The notes beneath the pieces were generated by a model. The model saw nothing but the letters and a program-made list of their open reading frames with translations. It had not been told where the DNA came from and did no database searches. A stretch of 64,000 nucleotides of DNA. It comes from JBKHXF01 sp046566145. GTDB lineage: Bacteria > Actinomycetota > Nitriliruptoria > Nitriliruptorales > Nitriliruptoraceae. Both the position numbers and the translations under genes were made by a program. The stretch spans positions 96,239-160,238 of the forward strand of contig JBKHXF010000003.1 in NCBI GenBank assembly GCA_046566145.1. Reading direction: 5' to 3'. This document shows positions 45,847-55,365 of the stretch, piece by piece; the first letter of the stretch is position 1; each line of letters starts with the position of its first letter.

Positions 45847-47391
45847 TCAGCGCAGGTGCTGGCCGGGCGGGTCGTAGCGCAGGGCGTCGCCGAGGTTCGA
45901 GTTGCCCTCCAGGAAGCCGATCGACGCGACGTCGTCGGATCCGGGCCCGGTGTAGCGCAGCACGTAGAGGCCGTTGCGGACGTCGACGACGTAGACCAAC
46001 CCGTCCTGGATCACGGGGAACGACCAGAACGCGACCTTGTCCTGCCCGGCCGTCAGCGCCGGGTCCTCGAACGACACGCTCGGCAGCGGCGTCGGCACGA
46101 AGGCGCCGACCTCCTCCGGGGCCGTCGGGTCCTCGAACGCCACGACACGCAGGCCACCGGCGTGCCAGGTGATGAACGCGAGCTCGTCGGTGACGGTCGG
46201 GTTGTGCGACGCGATCGAGGTCGACGGGCGGGGCGCGTCGGTGGTGCAGAAGTCGACCTCGTTCTGGTCGAGCTTGTACTCGCCGATGACCTCGAGCCGC
46301 TCCCGGTCGGAGATGTCGACGAAGCGGGCCCAGCCCCACGGGCAGCCGTGGTCGCCGAGCGCCTTCAGCGCGTCGCCGTAGACCTCGTCGGTGACGAGCG
46401 CGACGTCGGTGCCGGGCAGGCGCAGCGCGGAGTGGGCGCCCTCGCCGTCCCAGTCGGCGACCCCGGAGACCTTCGTGACGAGCTTCGGGGTGGTCTTCAC
46501 GCCCTTCGCGATCTCGGTGGTGTCGATGATCGCGTACCCGCCGGTGAGGTAGGCGAGGTGGGTCTCGGTGCCGTCGCTGGTCGGCGTCATCGAGTGCAGG
46601 CGGCCACCCGGGATGGGGGGCTGCCAGCTCGTGAGCTCGGTGAAGACGCCCTCGCGCGCCCGCGAGATGTCGGTGACGATGAGGCGGTTGCCGCTGGTCG
46701 CCGAGATCCACAGCAGCGCCCGGGCCGGGTCGGCCGGGTCCTGCCACAGGTAGAACTCGTGGGGGTTGGAGGAGGGACGGTAGGTGGCGACCCGCTCCGG
46801 GGCCCAGCGCTTCTCGCCGGCGATGTCGTAGAACGCGAACTCGTCGGGCTTCTTGCGCGGCGAGCAGCCGTGGATCAGCTCCGAGCAGTTGGACCCGAGG
46901 TTCTGGACGATCAGCAGGTCGGCCTCGGGCCACACGCGCAGCTCGCGGGAGGTCTGCCCCTCGACGCCCTGCAGCGGCGGACCGATCTCGCCCACGACCT
47001 CGGGCTCGGTCGGGTCGGAGACGTCGACGATGGCGATGCCGTTGCCGAGCAGGTCCGCGGTGGTGCCGGCCGGCTTGCCGTCGGTGCGGCTGCCGACGTA
47101 CGCGACGTCACCGTGCACGGCCAGCGCCGCGTTCATGCCACGGGCACCGAGGTCGGTGTGGCCCACGAGCTCGAGGTTCTCGGCGGTCGGGGCGACCGCG
47201 GCGGGGAGGCCCGCGGTCGCCGCCGGCGCCGCCTCGAGGGCCGCGGCGACGGTCCGCTCGGCGGCGGTGTCGATCCCCGTCGCCGACTCGGCGTGGCCGA
47301 GCACGGTCGACAGCGGCGCGGCCGCGACGAGCCCGGCGGCGAGCAGGGGCAGGGCCCGGAGCTTGGAGGGACGCTGGATGGTGCGCTTCAC
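45847..47391 (-). CDS. Secreted LVIVD-repeat beta-propeller protein
   Basis: A 514-residue exported protein. The N-terminus KRTIQRPSKLRALPLLAAGL plus following hydrophobic stretch is a signal peptide. LVIVD-type repeats are clear: GIAIVDVSDPTEPEVVGEIG, YAIIDTTEIAKG, FVDISDRERLEVIGEY, LRVVAFEDPTAPEEVGAF and VYVVDVRNGLYVLRY. Four or more cysteines (NCSEL, HGCSPRK, DHGCPWG, DFCTTD) suggest disulphides. Ligand unknown; no anchor at the C-terminus. GTG 47391 is preferred, with GAGG 8 bases upstream. Confidence 0.85.
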   Translation of the reverse strand: MKRTIQRPSKLRALPLLAAGLVAAAPLSTVLGHAESATGIDTAAERTVAAALEAAPAATAGLPAAVAPTAENLELVGHTDLGARGMNAALAVHGDVAYVGSRTDGKPAGTTADLLGNGIAIVDVSDPTEPEVVGEIGPPLQGVEGQTSRELRVWPEADLLIVQNLGSNCSELIHGCSPRKKPDEFAFYDIAGEKRWAPERVATYRPSSNPHEFYLWQDPADPARALLWISATSGNRLIVTDISRAREGVFTELTSWQPPIPGGRLHSMTPTSDGTETHLAYLTGGYAIIDTTEIAKGVKTTPKLVTKVSGVADWDGEGAHSALRLPGTDVALVTDEVYGDALKALGDHGCPWGWARFVDISDRERLEVIGEYKLDQNEVDFCTTDAPRPSTSIASHNPTVTDELAFITWHAGGLRVVAFEDPTAPEEVGAFVPTPLPSVSFEDPALTAGQDKVAFWSFPVIQDGLVYVVDVRNGLYVLRYTGPGSDDVASIGFLEGNSNLGDALRYDPPGQHLR

Positions 47392-47473
47392 GGCGGTGGC
47401 CTCGGGGGTGGCGGACGCGGGATCGCTCGACGTCGAACTTCCACGCCGGGGGCCCCGACTCCTGCCCGCCGTC

Positions 47474-48604
47474 TCAGATGACCAGGCGCTCCCCGGCCGC
47501 GCCGGCGGCGAAGCGGGTGACCGACAGCGGCGACACGTCGATCGCGGGCGCCTCGTCGGCGGCCAGGGCCGCGACGACCCGACCGACCGCCGCGGCGTGC
47601 TGCACCCCGTGGCCCGAGAACCCACACGCGTCGATCCAGCCGTCCGTGCCGGGGTGGACCCCGACGACCGCGTTGCCGTCCGGGGTGACCTCGTAGAACC
47701 CGGACCACCCGGCGCGCTCGTCGATGGCCTCGTCGGCGAACCACGGGAAGCGGCTGACGGCGGCCTGGAGCACGCGCTCCAGCCAGTCGGGCGCCGCCGG
47801 CGCGTCGAAGCCCGGCGGCTGGGCGTGGTCGGAGCGGCCGAACAGCACCCGCTCCCCCTCGGTGCGCCAGTAGACGCCGCTGGTCAGGTCGACGGTGAGG
47901 GGGCTCGGGGTGCGCCCGGGGCGCGGCGCCGTGAGGTGGATCAGACGACGGACGGGCACGACCGGCACGTCGAGGCCGGCCAGCGCGGCGACCTGGCCCG
48001 ACCAGGCGCCGGCGGCGTTCACGACCACCCGCGTGCCCAGCACGTCGCCGCCGCCGCCGCCGGCGGTCGCGACCTGCCACCCGCCGCCGCCCGGCTCGAC
48101 GCCGACGACCTCGGTGCGCAGCCGCAGCCGCACCCCGAGGCGACGGGCCTCGTCGAGGTACGTGGTGGTGATGCCGTGCGGGTCGACCGTCCCGTCGAGG
48201 GGCCCGAAGGTCGCGCCGGCGAGGCCGGCCCGCACGATGCCGCCGGCCCGCTCCGCCGCCCGGTCGAGGTCCCAGACCTCGACGGGCGCCCCGACGCGAC
48301 GCTGCGTGTCGACGCCGGCGAGGTGGTCCTCCCACGCGTCCTCCCCGACCAGCAGCAGGTAGCCGACGTCGCGGTACCCGCTGACCTCCCCCATCCCGGC
48401 GTACTCGCGGATGGACGCGAGCGAGAGCGCCACGTTGACGGGTTCGGCGAACTGGACCCGCACCCCCGCCGCCGAGCGGCCCGTCGAGCCGGCCGCCGGC
48501 GTGTCGGCCGCGTCGAGCACCACCACGTCGAGCCCGGCCTCGGCGCACCGCAGCGCACACGCGGCCCCCACGATGCCCGCCCCGACGACCACGACGTCCG
48601 TCAC
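47474..48604 (-). CDS. DAO-family FAD-dependent oxidoreductase
   Basis: A 376-residue flavoenzyme similar to sarcosine oxidase, glycine oxidase and D-amino-acid dehydrogenases. The FAD dinucleotide loop is VVVVGAGIVGAACALRCAEAG and the adenine-ribose acid is in LDAADTPAAGSTGRSAAGVR. A C-terminal flavin-contacting segment reads DACGFSGHGVQHAAAVGR. It probably oxidises a secondary amine or amino acid using O2 or a quinone. TAGCGT (48653-48648, minus) is a plausible -10, 44 bp before GTG 48604. Divergent from the SDR gene. Confidence 0.88.
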   Translation of the reverse strand: MTDVVVVGAGIVGAACALRCAEAGLDVVVLDAADTPAAGSTGRSAAGVRVQFAEPVNVALSLASIREYAGMGEVSGYRDVGYLLLVGEDAWEDHLAGVDTQRRVGAPVEVWDLDRAAERAGGIVRAGLAGATFGPLDGTVDPHGITTTYLDEARRLGVRLRLRTEVVGVEPGGGGWQVATAGGGGGDVLGTRVVVNAAGAWSGQVAALAGLDVPVVPVRRLIHLTAPRPGRTPSPLTVDLTSGVYWRTEGERVLFGRSDHAQPPGFDAPAAPDWLERVLQAAVSRFPWFADEAIDERAGWSGFYEVTPDGNAVVGVHPGTDGWIDACGFSGHGVQHAAAVGRVVAALAADEAPAIDVSPLSVTRFAAGAAGERLVI

Positions 48605-48729
48605 GCCCGCGCCTCCCGGCCCGATCGACCTCCCTGCCCTCGGTCCGACGCTACCCCGGCACGCCCCTACGCTCCGCCACGCCGGGCCATCCGACCGCCC
48701 GGCGCGACGAGACGACGAGGAGCGACACG

Positions 48730-49509
48730 ATGACCTGGGACCCGCGCGGCAGGGTGGCGGTGGTGACGGGCGCGTCGTCCGGGCTCGGCGAGGCCACGGC
48801 GCTGCGGCTCGCCGCCGCCGGGATGACCGTCGTCGCCGTGGCCCGCCGGACCGAACGGCTCGAGGCGCTCGCCGCCGGCGAGGACCGGATCGTCCCGCAC
48901 ACCGCGGACGTCACCGACCTCGCGTCGCTCGAGGCGCTCGCCGCCCGGGTCGAGGCCGAGCACGGCGCCTGCCACGCGCTGGTCAACAACGCCGGGATCG
49001 GTGGGGCCAGCTTCGTCGGGCGCGACGACCTCGACGACGTGCTGCGCACCCTCGACGTGAACCTCGCCGGGGTGTTCCGGTGCCTCGCGGTGTTCGCCGA
49101 CCTGCTGGAGCGCTCCGCCCCGAGCCGGGTCGTCAACGTCGCGTCGGTCGCCGGCAAGCTCGGGATCGGGCCGGCCGGGTACGCGGCCAGCAAGTTCGGC
49201 GTGGTCGGGCTGTCGGAGGCGCTGGCGCTGTCGTGGGCCGAGCGGGGCATCACGGTGAGCCAGCTCAACCCGGGGTTCATCGAGACCGAGGGGTTCCCGC
49301 AGGAGCAGGTCAAGCGCAGCCCGATGGGTCGGCTGGTGGGCCAGCCGGAGCTCGTCGCCGACGCGGTGCTCGACGTGCTGCGCTCCGGCGACGTCGAGCG
49401 GACGGTGCCACGGTGGTACCGCCCGTTGGTGGTGCTGCGCCACACGGCCGCGCCGCTCTACCGAGCCGCCGCGGCGCGCCTCGACCGGGCGGACGGGTCC
49501 CGCGACTGA
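48730..49509 (+). CDS. Short-chain dehydrogenase/reductase
   Basis: A 259-residue classical SDR. The cofactor loop is VVTGASSGLGEATALRLAAAGM and the basic residue after the second strand (VARRTERLEAL) favours NADPH. NNAGIGGASFVGR is the N-N-A-G motif. The catalytic triad is in VNVASVAGKLG (Ser) and YAASKFGVVGLSEAL (Tyr-x3-Lys). A C-terminal extension after FIETEGFPQEQ ends LYRAAAARLDRADGSRD. GAGGAG lies 9 bases before ATG 48730; TACGCT at 48668-48673 is a likely -10. Substrate not predictable. Confidence 0.92.
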   Translation: MTWDPRGRVAVVTGASSGLGEATALRLAAAGMTVVAVARRTERLEALAAGEDRIVPHTADVTDLASLEALAARVEAEHGACHALVNNAGIGGASFVGRDDLDDVLRTLDVNLAGVFRCLAVFADLLERSAPSRVVNVASVAGKLGIGPAGYAASKFGVVGLSEALALSWAERGITVSQLNPGFIETEGFPQEQVKRSPMGRLVGQPELVADAVLDVLRSGDVERTVPRWYRPLVVLRHTAAPLYRAAAARLDRADGSRD

Positions 49510-49534
49510 CCCCCCCACCGGGTGTGTCCGCGGG

Positions 49535-50386
49535 TCAGGCGCCGGCGGCGCGGGCGGCGGTGACCGCGCGCCGGTGGGCCGCGGCGTCGAGCACCAGGAA
49601 GGCCTCGGCGAGGCCGCGACCGCCGTCGAGCGCGATGGCGCGCCACCGGTCGAGGTGCAGCACCGCGGTGAGGTCGAACGCGCCGGCGGCCGTCTCGTGC
49701 GCCACGAGGGCCGCCCGCTTGCGGTCGACGACGGCGCCGACGTCGACGAGGCGGTTGGGGACCACGGGCACGTGGCAGCCGTAGCTCCAGACCTCGACCC
49801 GGCGGGGCAGGGCCGCAGCCGCGACGGCGCGGGCGGCGGCGACGTGGTCGGGGTGGCGGTCGAGCGGCCACGGGACCAGCACCATGTCGGTCTCGGCGGC
49901 GGCGACCTCGCGGGCGACCTCCGCCGCGAGGGTCTCGACGTGGTCGAGGAGCCGGCCGTCCGGCAGCCCGAGCGCTCGGGTCGAGGTCACCCCCAGCACG
50001 CCGCCGGCGCGGACGGCCTCGGCTCGTCGCCGTGGTCCGAGCGCGGTCGGCGGAGCTGCGGGGCTGATGGTCGCCTCGCCGTCGGTCGCCAGCAGCACCC
50101 GGACCTGCGCACCCGCGTCCGCGAGCAGCGCCACCGTGCCCCCGCACCCGATCGTCTCGTCGTCGGGATGTGGGGCCACCACGAGCACCCGCCGGGCTGC
50201 CGGCGCCCCGATGACGACGGGCCCGGCGACGAGCGACACCACCGTGGCGACGGCGGGCCAGACCTCCTCCGGCGTGATGCCGCGGAGGCGCAGCGCGGTC
50301 CGCGCGAGCGTCCGCCCGACCCGCACTCCCGACCGCACCCGCGGTCGCACGATCGATCGCGCCACCGTCCGCAGCACGGTCCGCAT
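49535..50386 (-). CDS. PIG-L/LmbE-type zinc deacetylase
   Basis: A 283-residue N-acetylglucosamine-type deacetylase. The zinc and catalytic motif is VVAPHPDDETIGCGGTVALL, with the later ligand in PLDRHPDHVAAARAVA. A basic N-terminal stretch (LRTVARSIVRPRVRSGVRVG) precedes a weakly hydrophobic segment that may touch the membrane. Proteins of this kind deacetylate GlcNAc-inositol (mycothiol MshB), GlcNAc-PI or related glycosides. It is the last gene of an operon with two glycosyltransferases and an acetyltransferase; its ATG overlaps the preceding TGA as TGATG. Confidence 0.85.
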   Translation of the reverse strand: MRTVLRTVARSIVRPRVRSGVRVGRTLARTALRLRGITPEEVWPAVATVVSLVAGPVVIGAPAARRVLVVAPHPDDETIGCGGTVALLADAGAQVRVLLATDGEATISPAAPPTALGPRRRAEAVRAGGVLGVTSTRALGLPDGRLLDHVETLAAEVAREVAAAETDMVLVPWPLDRHPDHVAAARAVAAAALPRRVEVWSYGCHVPVVPNRLVDVGAVVDRKRAALVAHETAAGAFDLTAVLHLDRWRAIALDGGRGLAEAFLVLDAAAHRRAVTAARAAGA

Positions 50387-51525
50387 CACCAGCGAGGGAC
50401 CGCGACGCCGTCCATGGGCGGCTCGACGGCGGTGCGCAGCGTGGCCGGGGAAGTCGCTCCGTGGACCTCGAGCATGCGGGCGACCGTCTGGTCCCACCCG
50501 TACCCCTCGGCGAGCTGGCGCGCGGCCTGGCGGCGCACCGACCGAGGACGGACGACCAGGCGCTCGACCGCGTCGGCCAGCCCGACCCCCGAGACGGCTC
50601 CGACCGCCCCGGCGACGGGCTCCCCGACGAGGAGCTCCCGGATGGCCCCGCCGTCGACGGTGGCGACGGCGACGCCGCTCGCCAGCGCCTCGAGCGCCGC
50701 GAGCCCGAACGTCTCGATCTCGCACGGGGCCAACAGGACGTCCGCCGACGCGACCACGGCGGCGAGGGTCCGGCGGCTGCCGAGGTGGCCGCGCCAGTGG
50801 ATCGGGGCCCCACGGCCGTGCCGTTCGAGCCGCCGGCGCTCCGGCCCGTCACCGGCGACCGTCAGGGACGCCGCGACACCTCGACGGCGCAGCTCGACGA
50901 GCGCGTCGACGGCGCGCTCGACACGCTTCTCGCGGCTCAGCCGGCCGACGACCAGCAGCCGGAGCGGCCCCTGGTCCTCCCCACGGCGAGGACGGGGGCG
51001 GAAGCGCTCGAGGTCGACGCCGAAGGGCACGACGGTCGCCGGGACGGGGAGGCCGGCCGCGGCGTGCCGGGACGGGGCCACGACCGCATCCACGCCCACC
51101 AGCGCCCGGTCGAGGCGGGCGACCACGGCTCGGCCGCCGACCGGCAACCAGGTCGCCACGGTCGCGTCGAGGCGCTCGTGGGCGACGAGCACCGCACGCA
51201 CGCCGCGGGCACGGGCCCACGGACCGACCCAGCCGAGGCTCCAGCGGTCGTTGACCTCGACGGTGTCCGGCTCGAGCTCCTCGAGGACGCGGACGACCGC
51301 CGCGCGGTCGACGAGCAGGCGGTACCCGCCCGACCGGGGGATGGCCCAGCCCGGCAGCGTGGTCACGGTGCCGCCGGGACCGGGGACGCGGCGACGGTGT
51401 GCACCCGGGACCACGAGGTGCCGCTCGTGCCCGGCCGCGGCGTACCCGGCCCCGGTCCGGTCGAGGTAGGTCCGGATCCCGCCCGAGGTGGCGGTGACGA
51501 GGTTGGCCAGCTGGACGATGCGCAC
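50386..51525 (-). CDS. GT4-family glycosyltransferase (second of the operon)
   Basis: A 379-residue GT-B fold enzyme. The N-terminal domain begins IVQLANLVTATSGGIRTYLD with the family Gly loop; the donor-binding C-terminal domain has LVVGRLSREKRVERAVDAL, TVAGDGPERRRLERHG and the E-x7-E signature in IETFGLAALEALASG. It transfers a sugar from a nucleotide donor, probably with retention. It lies between a second GT4 gene (39 bp upstream) and the PIG-L deacetylase (one-base overlap). Acceptor may be a lipid or inositol; unknown. Confidence 0.88.
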   Translation of the reverse strand: MRIVQLANLVTATSGGIRTYLDRTGAGYAAAGHERHLVVPGAHRRRVPGPGGTVTTLPGWAIPRSGGYRLLVDRAAVVRVLEELEPDTVEVNDRWSLGWVGPWARARGVRAVLVAHERLDATVATWLPVGGRAVVARLDRALVGVDAVVAPSRHAAAGLPVPATVVPFGVDLERFRPRPRRGEDQGPLRLLVVGRLSREKRVERAVDALVELRRRGVAASLTVAGDGPERRRLERHGRGAPIHWRGHLGSRRTLAAVVASADVLLAPCEIETFGLAALEALASGVAVATVDGGAIRELLVGEPVAGAVGAVSGVGLADAVERLVVRPRSVRRQAARQLAEGYGWDQTVARMLEVHGATSPATLRTAVEPPMDGVAVPRW

Positions 51526-51564
51526 GGTCGGGCTCCGTTCGGTCGGGCGAGGGGGACGGACGGA

Positions 51565-52677
51565 TCAGGCGGCGGCACGGCTCCGGTCGCGCAGGGCGAC
51601 GGCCCGCAGGTGATCGAGGAGCTCGTCGCCGAGGCGCTCCCACGAGCGCCCGGCCACGGTGGCCGCCCCGGCGGCGGCGAGCCGCCGGCGCTGCCGCTCG
51701 TCGTCGAGGAGCTCCGCGACGACACGCCGAAGCGACGACGGATCGGTCGCGTCCCACCAGCGGCCCGTGACCCCGTCGGTGACGAGGTCGCGGGGGCCGC
51801 CGGCATCGGGGACCACCACGACGACGCCGGACGCCATGGCCTCCTGGACGGTCTGGCAGAACGTCTCGTGCGTCCCCGTGTGGACGAACAGGTCGAGGTC
51901 GGCGAAGGCCCGGGCGAGCTCGGTCCCCCGCAGCACACCGGTGAAGGTCGCGCCCGGGAGCCGGCGCTCGAGGGCCCGGCGCGCGACACCGTCGCCGACG
52001 ACCACGAGCTCGGTGCCGGGGAGGTCGACGAGCGGGGCCAGCCGTTCCACGGCCTTCTCGGGCGCCAGCCGGCCGACGTAGCCCACCCGGAGGACCGCCG
52101 GCGCCGACGGACGGGTCCGCAGGCGCGGCGTGAACCGCTCCGCGTCGACACCCCGTCCCCAGACGTGGACGTCGCGCACGCCGGCGAGCCGGAGGTCGCG
52201 GGCCACGGTCGGCGTGGCGGCCAACGTCCGGTCCGCGAGCGCGTGGGTGCGTCGGACCCACCCCCACAGTGGCCGGGCGAGCGGTCGCAGCCGGTACCGG
52301 GTCGCGAAGCCCGGCAGGTCGGTCTGGTGCACGGCCAGCACGGGGACGCCGAGGTCGCGTGCGATGCGGCCGCCGGCGTGGCCGAGGACGGCCGGCGAGG
52401 CGAGGTGGACGACGTCCGGCCGGAACGCCTCCAGCGTCTCGCGCAGGCGTGGCACGGGGAGGCCGACGGGGAGCTCGGGGCAGAGAGGCAGCGGCAGCGA
52501 GGGGACGCGGACGACGGGGACACCGTCGTGCCCGTCCTGGCCGGGCCCGGGGGCGACGACCACGACCTCGTGTCCGCGCCGGCGGAGGTGCTCCGCCACG
52601 CGCGCGACCGTGCCCGCGACGCCGTTGACGCTGGGCGGGAACGACTCGGTGACGATTGCGACCCGGAGCCGGCTCAC
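51565..52677 (-). CDS. GT4-family glycosyltransferase, MgtA/mannosyltransferase-like
   Basis: A 370-residue GT4 enzyme. The N-terminus RVAIVTESFPPSVNGVAGTV is typical of GDP-mannose-dependent alpha-mannosyltransferases of the MgtA type. It continues DVVHLASPAVLGHAGGRIA and VLAVHQTDLPGFATRYRL; the donor site has VGYVGRLAPEKAVERLAPL, VVVGDGVARRALERRL and E-x7-E in HETFCQTVQEAMASG. GTG 52677 overlaps the stop of the upstream acetyltransferase by 4 bases. Role in envelope glycolipid or mycothiol-like synthesis is inferred from its neighbours. Confidence 0.88.
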   Translation of the reverse strand: MSRLRVAIVTESFPPSVNGVAGTVARVAEHLRRRGHEVVVVAPGPGQDGHDGVPVVRVPSLPLPLCPELPVGLPVPRLRETLEAFRPDVVHLASPAVLGHAGGRIARDLGVPVLAVHQTDLPGFATRYRLRPLARPLWGWVRRTHALADRTLAATPTVARDLRLAGVRDVHVWGRGVDAERFTPRLRTRPSAPAVLRVGYVGRLAPEKAVERLAPLVDLPGTELVVVGDGVARRALERRLPGATFTGVLRGTELARAFADLDLFVHTGTHETFCQTVQEAMASGVVVVVPDAGGPRDLVTDGVTGRWWDATDPSSLRRVVAELLDDERQRRRLAAAGAATVAGRSWERLGDELLDHLRAVALRDRSRAAA

Positions 52678-53396
52678 ACCCGGTCCACCGAGTCGGTCCG
52701 TGCGGCGAGCGGTCTCGCGACCGTGGCTCGCTCCACCGCCGTGCCCGCGAGCCACGAGAACGTGCGGCTCGGGACCCGGTGCACGACTCGGGCACCGGCG
52801 CGCTCGATGGCGGCCAGGGAGCGGCCCGCGGGGACGTTGACCTCCCCGAACCACCCGGCGAGGCCGGCCTCGGCGACCATGCGGTCCATCTCCGCGGCGA
52901 GCCGGTGACCGATCCGACCGTCCCGGACCCGGGCCGTCAGGTTCAGGTGCCCGTGGGCCGGGAACGGAGGGGCGACGCCGTGCCGGAGGGCACCGACCCC
53001 GTCGAGGACGCGGAGCCGCACGAAGGTCGCGCTGGCGCCCCGGAGCCTCCCGGTCGCGGCGCGGCGCGCGGCACCGAGCGCCCACCGGACCGCGCGCGGG
53101 CGGACCCACCGGTCGTACGCGGTCTGGTCGAGGCAGGCGAGCAGGTAGCCGACGACCTCGCCGTCCTGGAGCACGACCCGGGCGTGGCGGGCACCGGGCC
53201 CGAGGTACCAGTCGAGGCACAGCCGGGCGTAGCCGTCCAGGGTGTCCGGGTCCACCGGCGCCGGGGACCCGAGGACGACGGTCTCGGCGAAGATGGCACG
53301 GACCGCCCCGGCGTCGGCGTCGACGTAGGGCACGACGAGGGCGTCGCGCAGCGGGCGGGTGTCGGAGCGGACGGGTGGGCGCGTCGTGGTGTCCAT
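52674..53396 (-). CDS. GNAT-like acetyltransferase, first gene of the glycosyltransferase operon
   Basis: A 240-residue protein with an acetyltransferase-like layout: VPYVDADAGAVRAIFAETV, ARVVLQDGEVVGYLLACLD (central strand), AHGHLNLTARVRDGRIGHRL and PAGRSLAAIERAGARVVHR near the end. The acetyl-CoA loop is degenerate (RDGRIGHRLAAEMDRM rather than R/QxxGxG/A), so activity is uncertain. ATG 53396 begins the conserved part. The stop overlaps the next GT4 gene. Its company of two GT4s and a PIG-L deacetylase matches the enzyme classes of mycothiol synthesis. Confidence 0.7.
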   Translation of the reverse strand: MDTTTRPPVRSDTRPLRDALVVPYVDADAGAVRAIFAETVVLGSPAPVDPDTLDGYARLCLDWYLGPGARHARVVLQDGEVVGYLLACLDQTAYDRWVRPRAVRWALGAARRAATGRLRGASATFVRLRVLDGVGALRHGVAPPFPAHGHLNLTARVRDGRIGHRLAAEMDRMVAEAGLAGWFGEVNVPAGRSLAAIERAGARVVHRVPSRTFSWLAGTAVERATVARPLAARTDSVDRV

Positions 53397-53519
53397 GCCA
53401 CGAGTCCACCGTCGGGACGTTGCGCGAGGGCGAACGTGACGTACCGCGTCGAGCACGTCTCGGCGACGTGCCGGCCACGGCCCGGTGGGCCCCCCACCCA
53501 CCGAGCCGGGCGTGTCACG

Positions 53520-55187
53520 TCAGGGGCGTGGCAGCACGACCCCGCCGACCTGGCGGGCCCCGGCCGTGCCCCGGTCCACCTCGAACGCCGCCAGCGTGGA
53601 GATCCGCGCGTTCGGGTCGTCGAGGTCGGCGACGACCCGGTACTCGGTCCGCCACACGTCGGGGGTGAGCTCGACGATGGCGTAGCCGTGCTGCTCGCCC
53701 TCGTAGAAGCGGATGTGCGGGTTGCTGGCGAGCAGCGCCCCACGGATCGCGGCGTTGGTCCCGTCCGGGAACCCGGACGAGGTGATGGAGGTGCCGACGA
53801 ACTCGGTGGCGACGGTGCGCGACGTCGGGTCGTTGACGTCCTCGTCGAGGTCCGCGACCCAGTGCGTGTGGATGTCGCCGGTGATGACGACGCAGTCGGG
53901 CACCTCCGCGAACGTGTCGAGCAGGACGCGGCGGTCGTGCTGGTAGCCGTCCCACGCGTCGCCGTTCAGGGCGACCGTCGTCGCGAGCGGCGAGCCGTTC
54001 GCCCGCAGGAGCGACGCGACCGGCTCGGGCGTCCCGGCCAGCCGGATGGTGTGCACCTGGAGCTGGTTGGCGAGGGCGCGCCACGCCGTCGCGGACGTCG
54101 TGAGCTGCTGCTGGAGCCACGTCCGCTGCTCGGGTCCGAGGATGCTGCGGTCCTCGCGGTCGACGTCGGAGGTGGCCGCCGGGATCTCGGGGGTGACCTG
54201 GTCGTCGCGGTGCTGGCGGGTGTCGAGCACCGAGAGGTCGAGCAGGTCACCGAACCGCAGCTGGCGGTGGATCCGGAAGTCGGGTCCGGACGGCATCCCG
54301 GCCTCGGTGAGGCGGATCGGCATGTGCTCGTAGTACGCCTGGTACGCGGCGGCCCGACGGGCGCTGAACGACTCGAGGGTCGCGTTGCCCTCGGCGGCGT
54401 TGCGGTTCTCGGGGACGAGCCCCGCGTAGTTGTTGTCGACCTCGTGGTCGTCCCAGGTGACGATCCACGGGCACGACGCCCGGGACGCACGCAGGGCCGG
54501 GTCGCCCTGGTACAGCGCGTACCGGTTGCGGTAGTGCTCCAGCGTCGTGGTCTGCGGGCCGACGTGCGCGCGCCCGTTCCCCGAGCCCGATCCCTCGTAC
54601 ATGTAGTCGCCGAGGAACACGACGAAGTCGAGACGCTCGCCGGCGAGGCCTCGGTGGGCCGCGTACCGGCCGGCGGGGAAGTTCTGGCACGACGCGAAGC
54701 CGAAGCGGACCAGCGACGTCGGCCCCTCGGGGGCGGTGCGGGTCCGCCCGACGCGGGACGTCACCCCGAGGGCCTCGAACGCGTAGAAGTACTCGCTCCC
54801 CGGCTCGAGGCCACGCACGTCGACGTGGACGCTGTGCCCGAACGCCTCGGTCGCGAGGACCATCCCCTGCGCCACGACGCTGCGCAGACCGGGGTCCCGC
54901 GCGACGGTCCAGTGCACGGGGACCTCGCGGTCCGCCATCCCGCCGCCGTTGAGCGGGTCGGTCGCGAGACGGGTCCAGAGGATGACCGAGTCCGGGAGCG
55001 GGTCGCCGGAGGAGACGCCGATGGTGAAGGGGGCCGGGTCGAACTCGACCCCGAGCGGCGCCGCGGCCGCGAAGGAGTCGAGCCGCGAGAAGCGGTGGTC
55101 GATCGGCAGCGCCGCGGCGAGCCCGGCGGCGGTGCCGGACGCCAGCGCCGACTGGATGAGCTGGCGGCGGGAGATCGTGGTGCCCAT
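53520..55187 (-). CDS. phoD: PhoD-like alkaline phosphatase/phosphodiesterase, Tat-exported
   Basis: A 555-residue secreted metallophosphatase. The twin-arginine signal is TTISRRQLIQSALASGTAAG followed by a hydrophobic core. The N-terminal PhoD domain holds FTIGVSSGDPLPDSVILWTRL. Metal-binding residues are in VRFGFASCQNFPAGRYAAHR (Cys ligand), DFVVFLGDYMYEG, VTWDDHEVDNNYAG and VVITGDIHTHWVADL. PhoD enzymes release phosphate from phosphoesters and teichoic acid outside the cell under phosphate starvation. ATG 55187 fits; GGAGG lies 11 bases upstream. A phased repeat array lies 180-240 bp upstream (see 55366-55425). Confidence 0.92.
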   Translation of the reverse strand: MGTTISRRQLIQSALASGTAAGLAAALPIDHRFSRLDSFAAAAPLGVEFDPAPFTIGVSSGDPLPDSVILWTRLATDPLNGGGMADREVPVHWTVARDPGLRSVVAQGMVLATEAFGHSVHVDVRGLEPGSEYFYAFEALGVTSRVGRTRTAPEGPTSLVRFGFASCQNFPAGRYAAHRGLAGERLDFVVFLGDYMYEGSGSGNGRAHVGPQTTTLEHYRNRYALYQGDPALRASRASCPWIVTWDDHEVDNNYAGLVPENRNAAEGNATLESFSARRAAAYQAYYEHMPIRLTEAGMPSGPDFRIHRQLRFGDLLDLSVLDTRQHRDDQVTPEIPAATSDVDREDRSILGPEQRTWLQQQLTTSATAWRALANQLQVHTIRLAGTPEPVASLLRANGSPLATTVALNGDAWDGYQHDRRVLLDTFAEVPDCVVITGDIHTHWVADLDEDVNDPTSRTVATEFVGTSITSSGFPDGTNAAIRGALLASNPHIRFYEGEQHGYAIVELTPDVWRTEYRVVADLDDPNARISTLAAFEVDRGTAGARQVGGVVLPRP

Positions 55188-55365
55188 GCGGGGAGCTTCC
55201 TCCGGGATCGGCAGTCGGTGGGGAGTCGGTGGGTCGACCTCCGGCATCGTTCCGGGCGGGGCTCCCCGACCCCTTCCGTCGTCACGCCGCGGTGCCGGAC
55301 CGTTCACGGACCCGTCAGCGGGCGTGCGCGCCCCGCGCCGGCGACGTGCGCAGGACACCCCCGCG

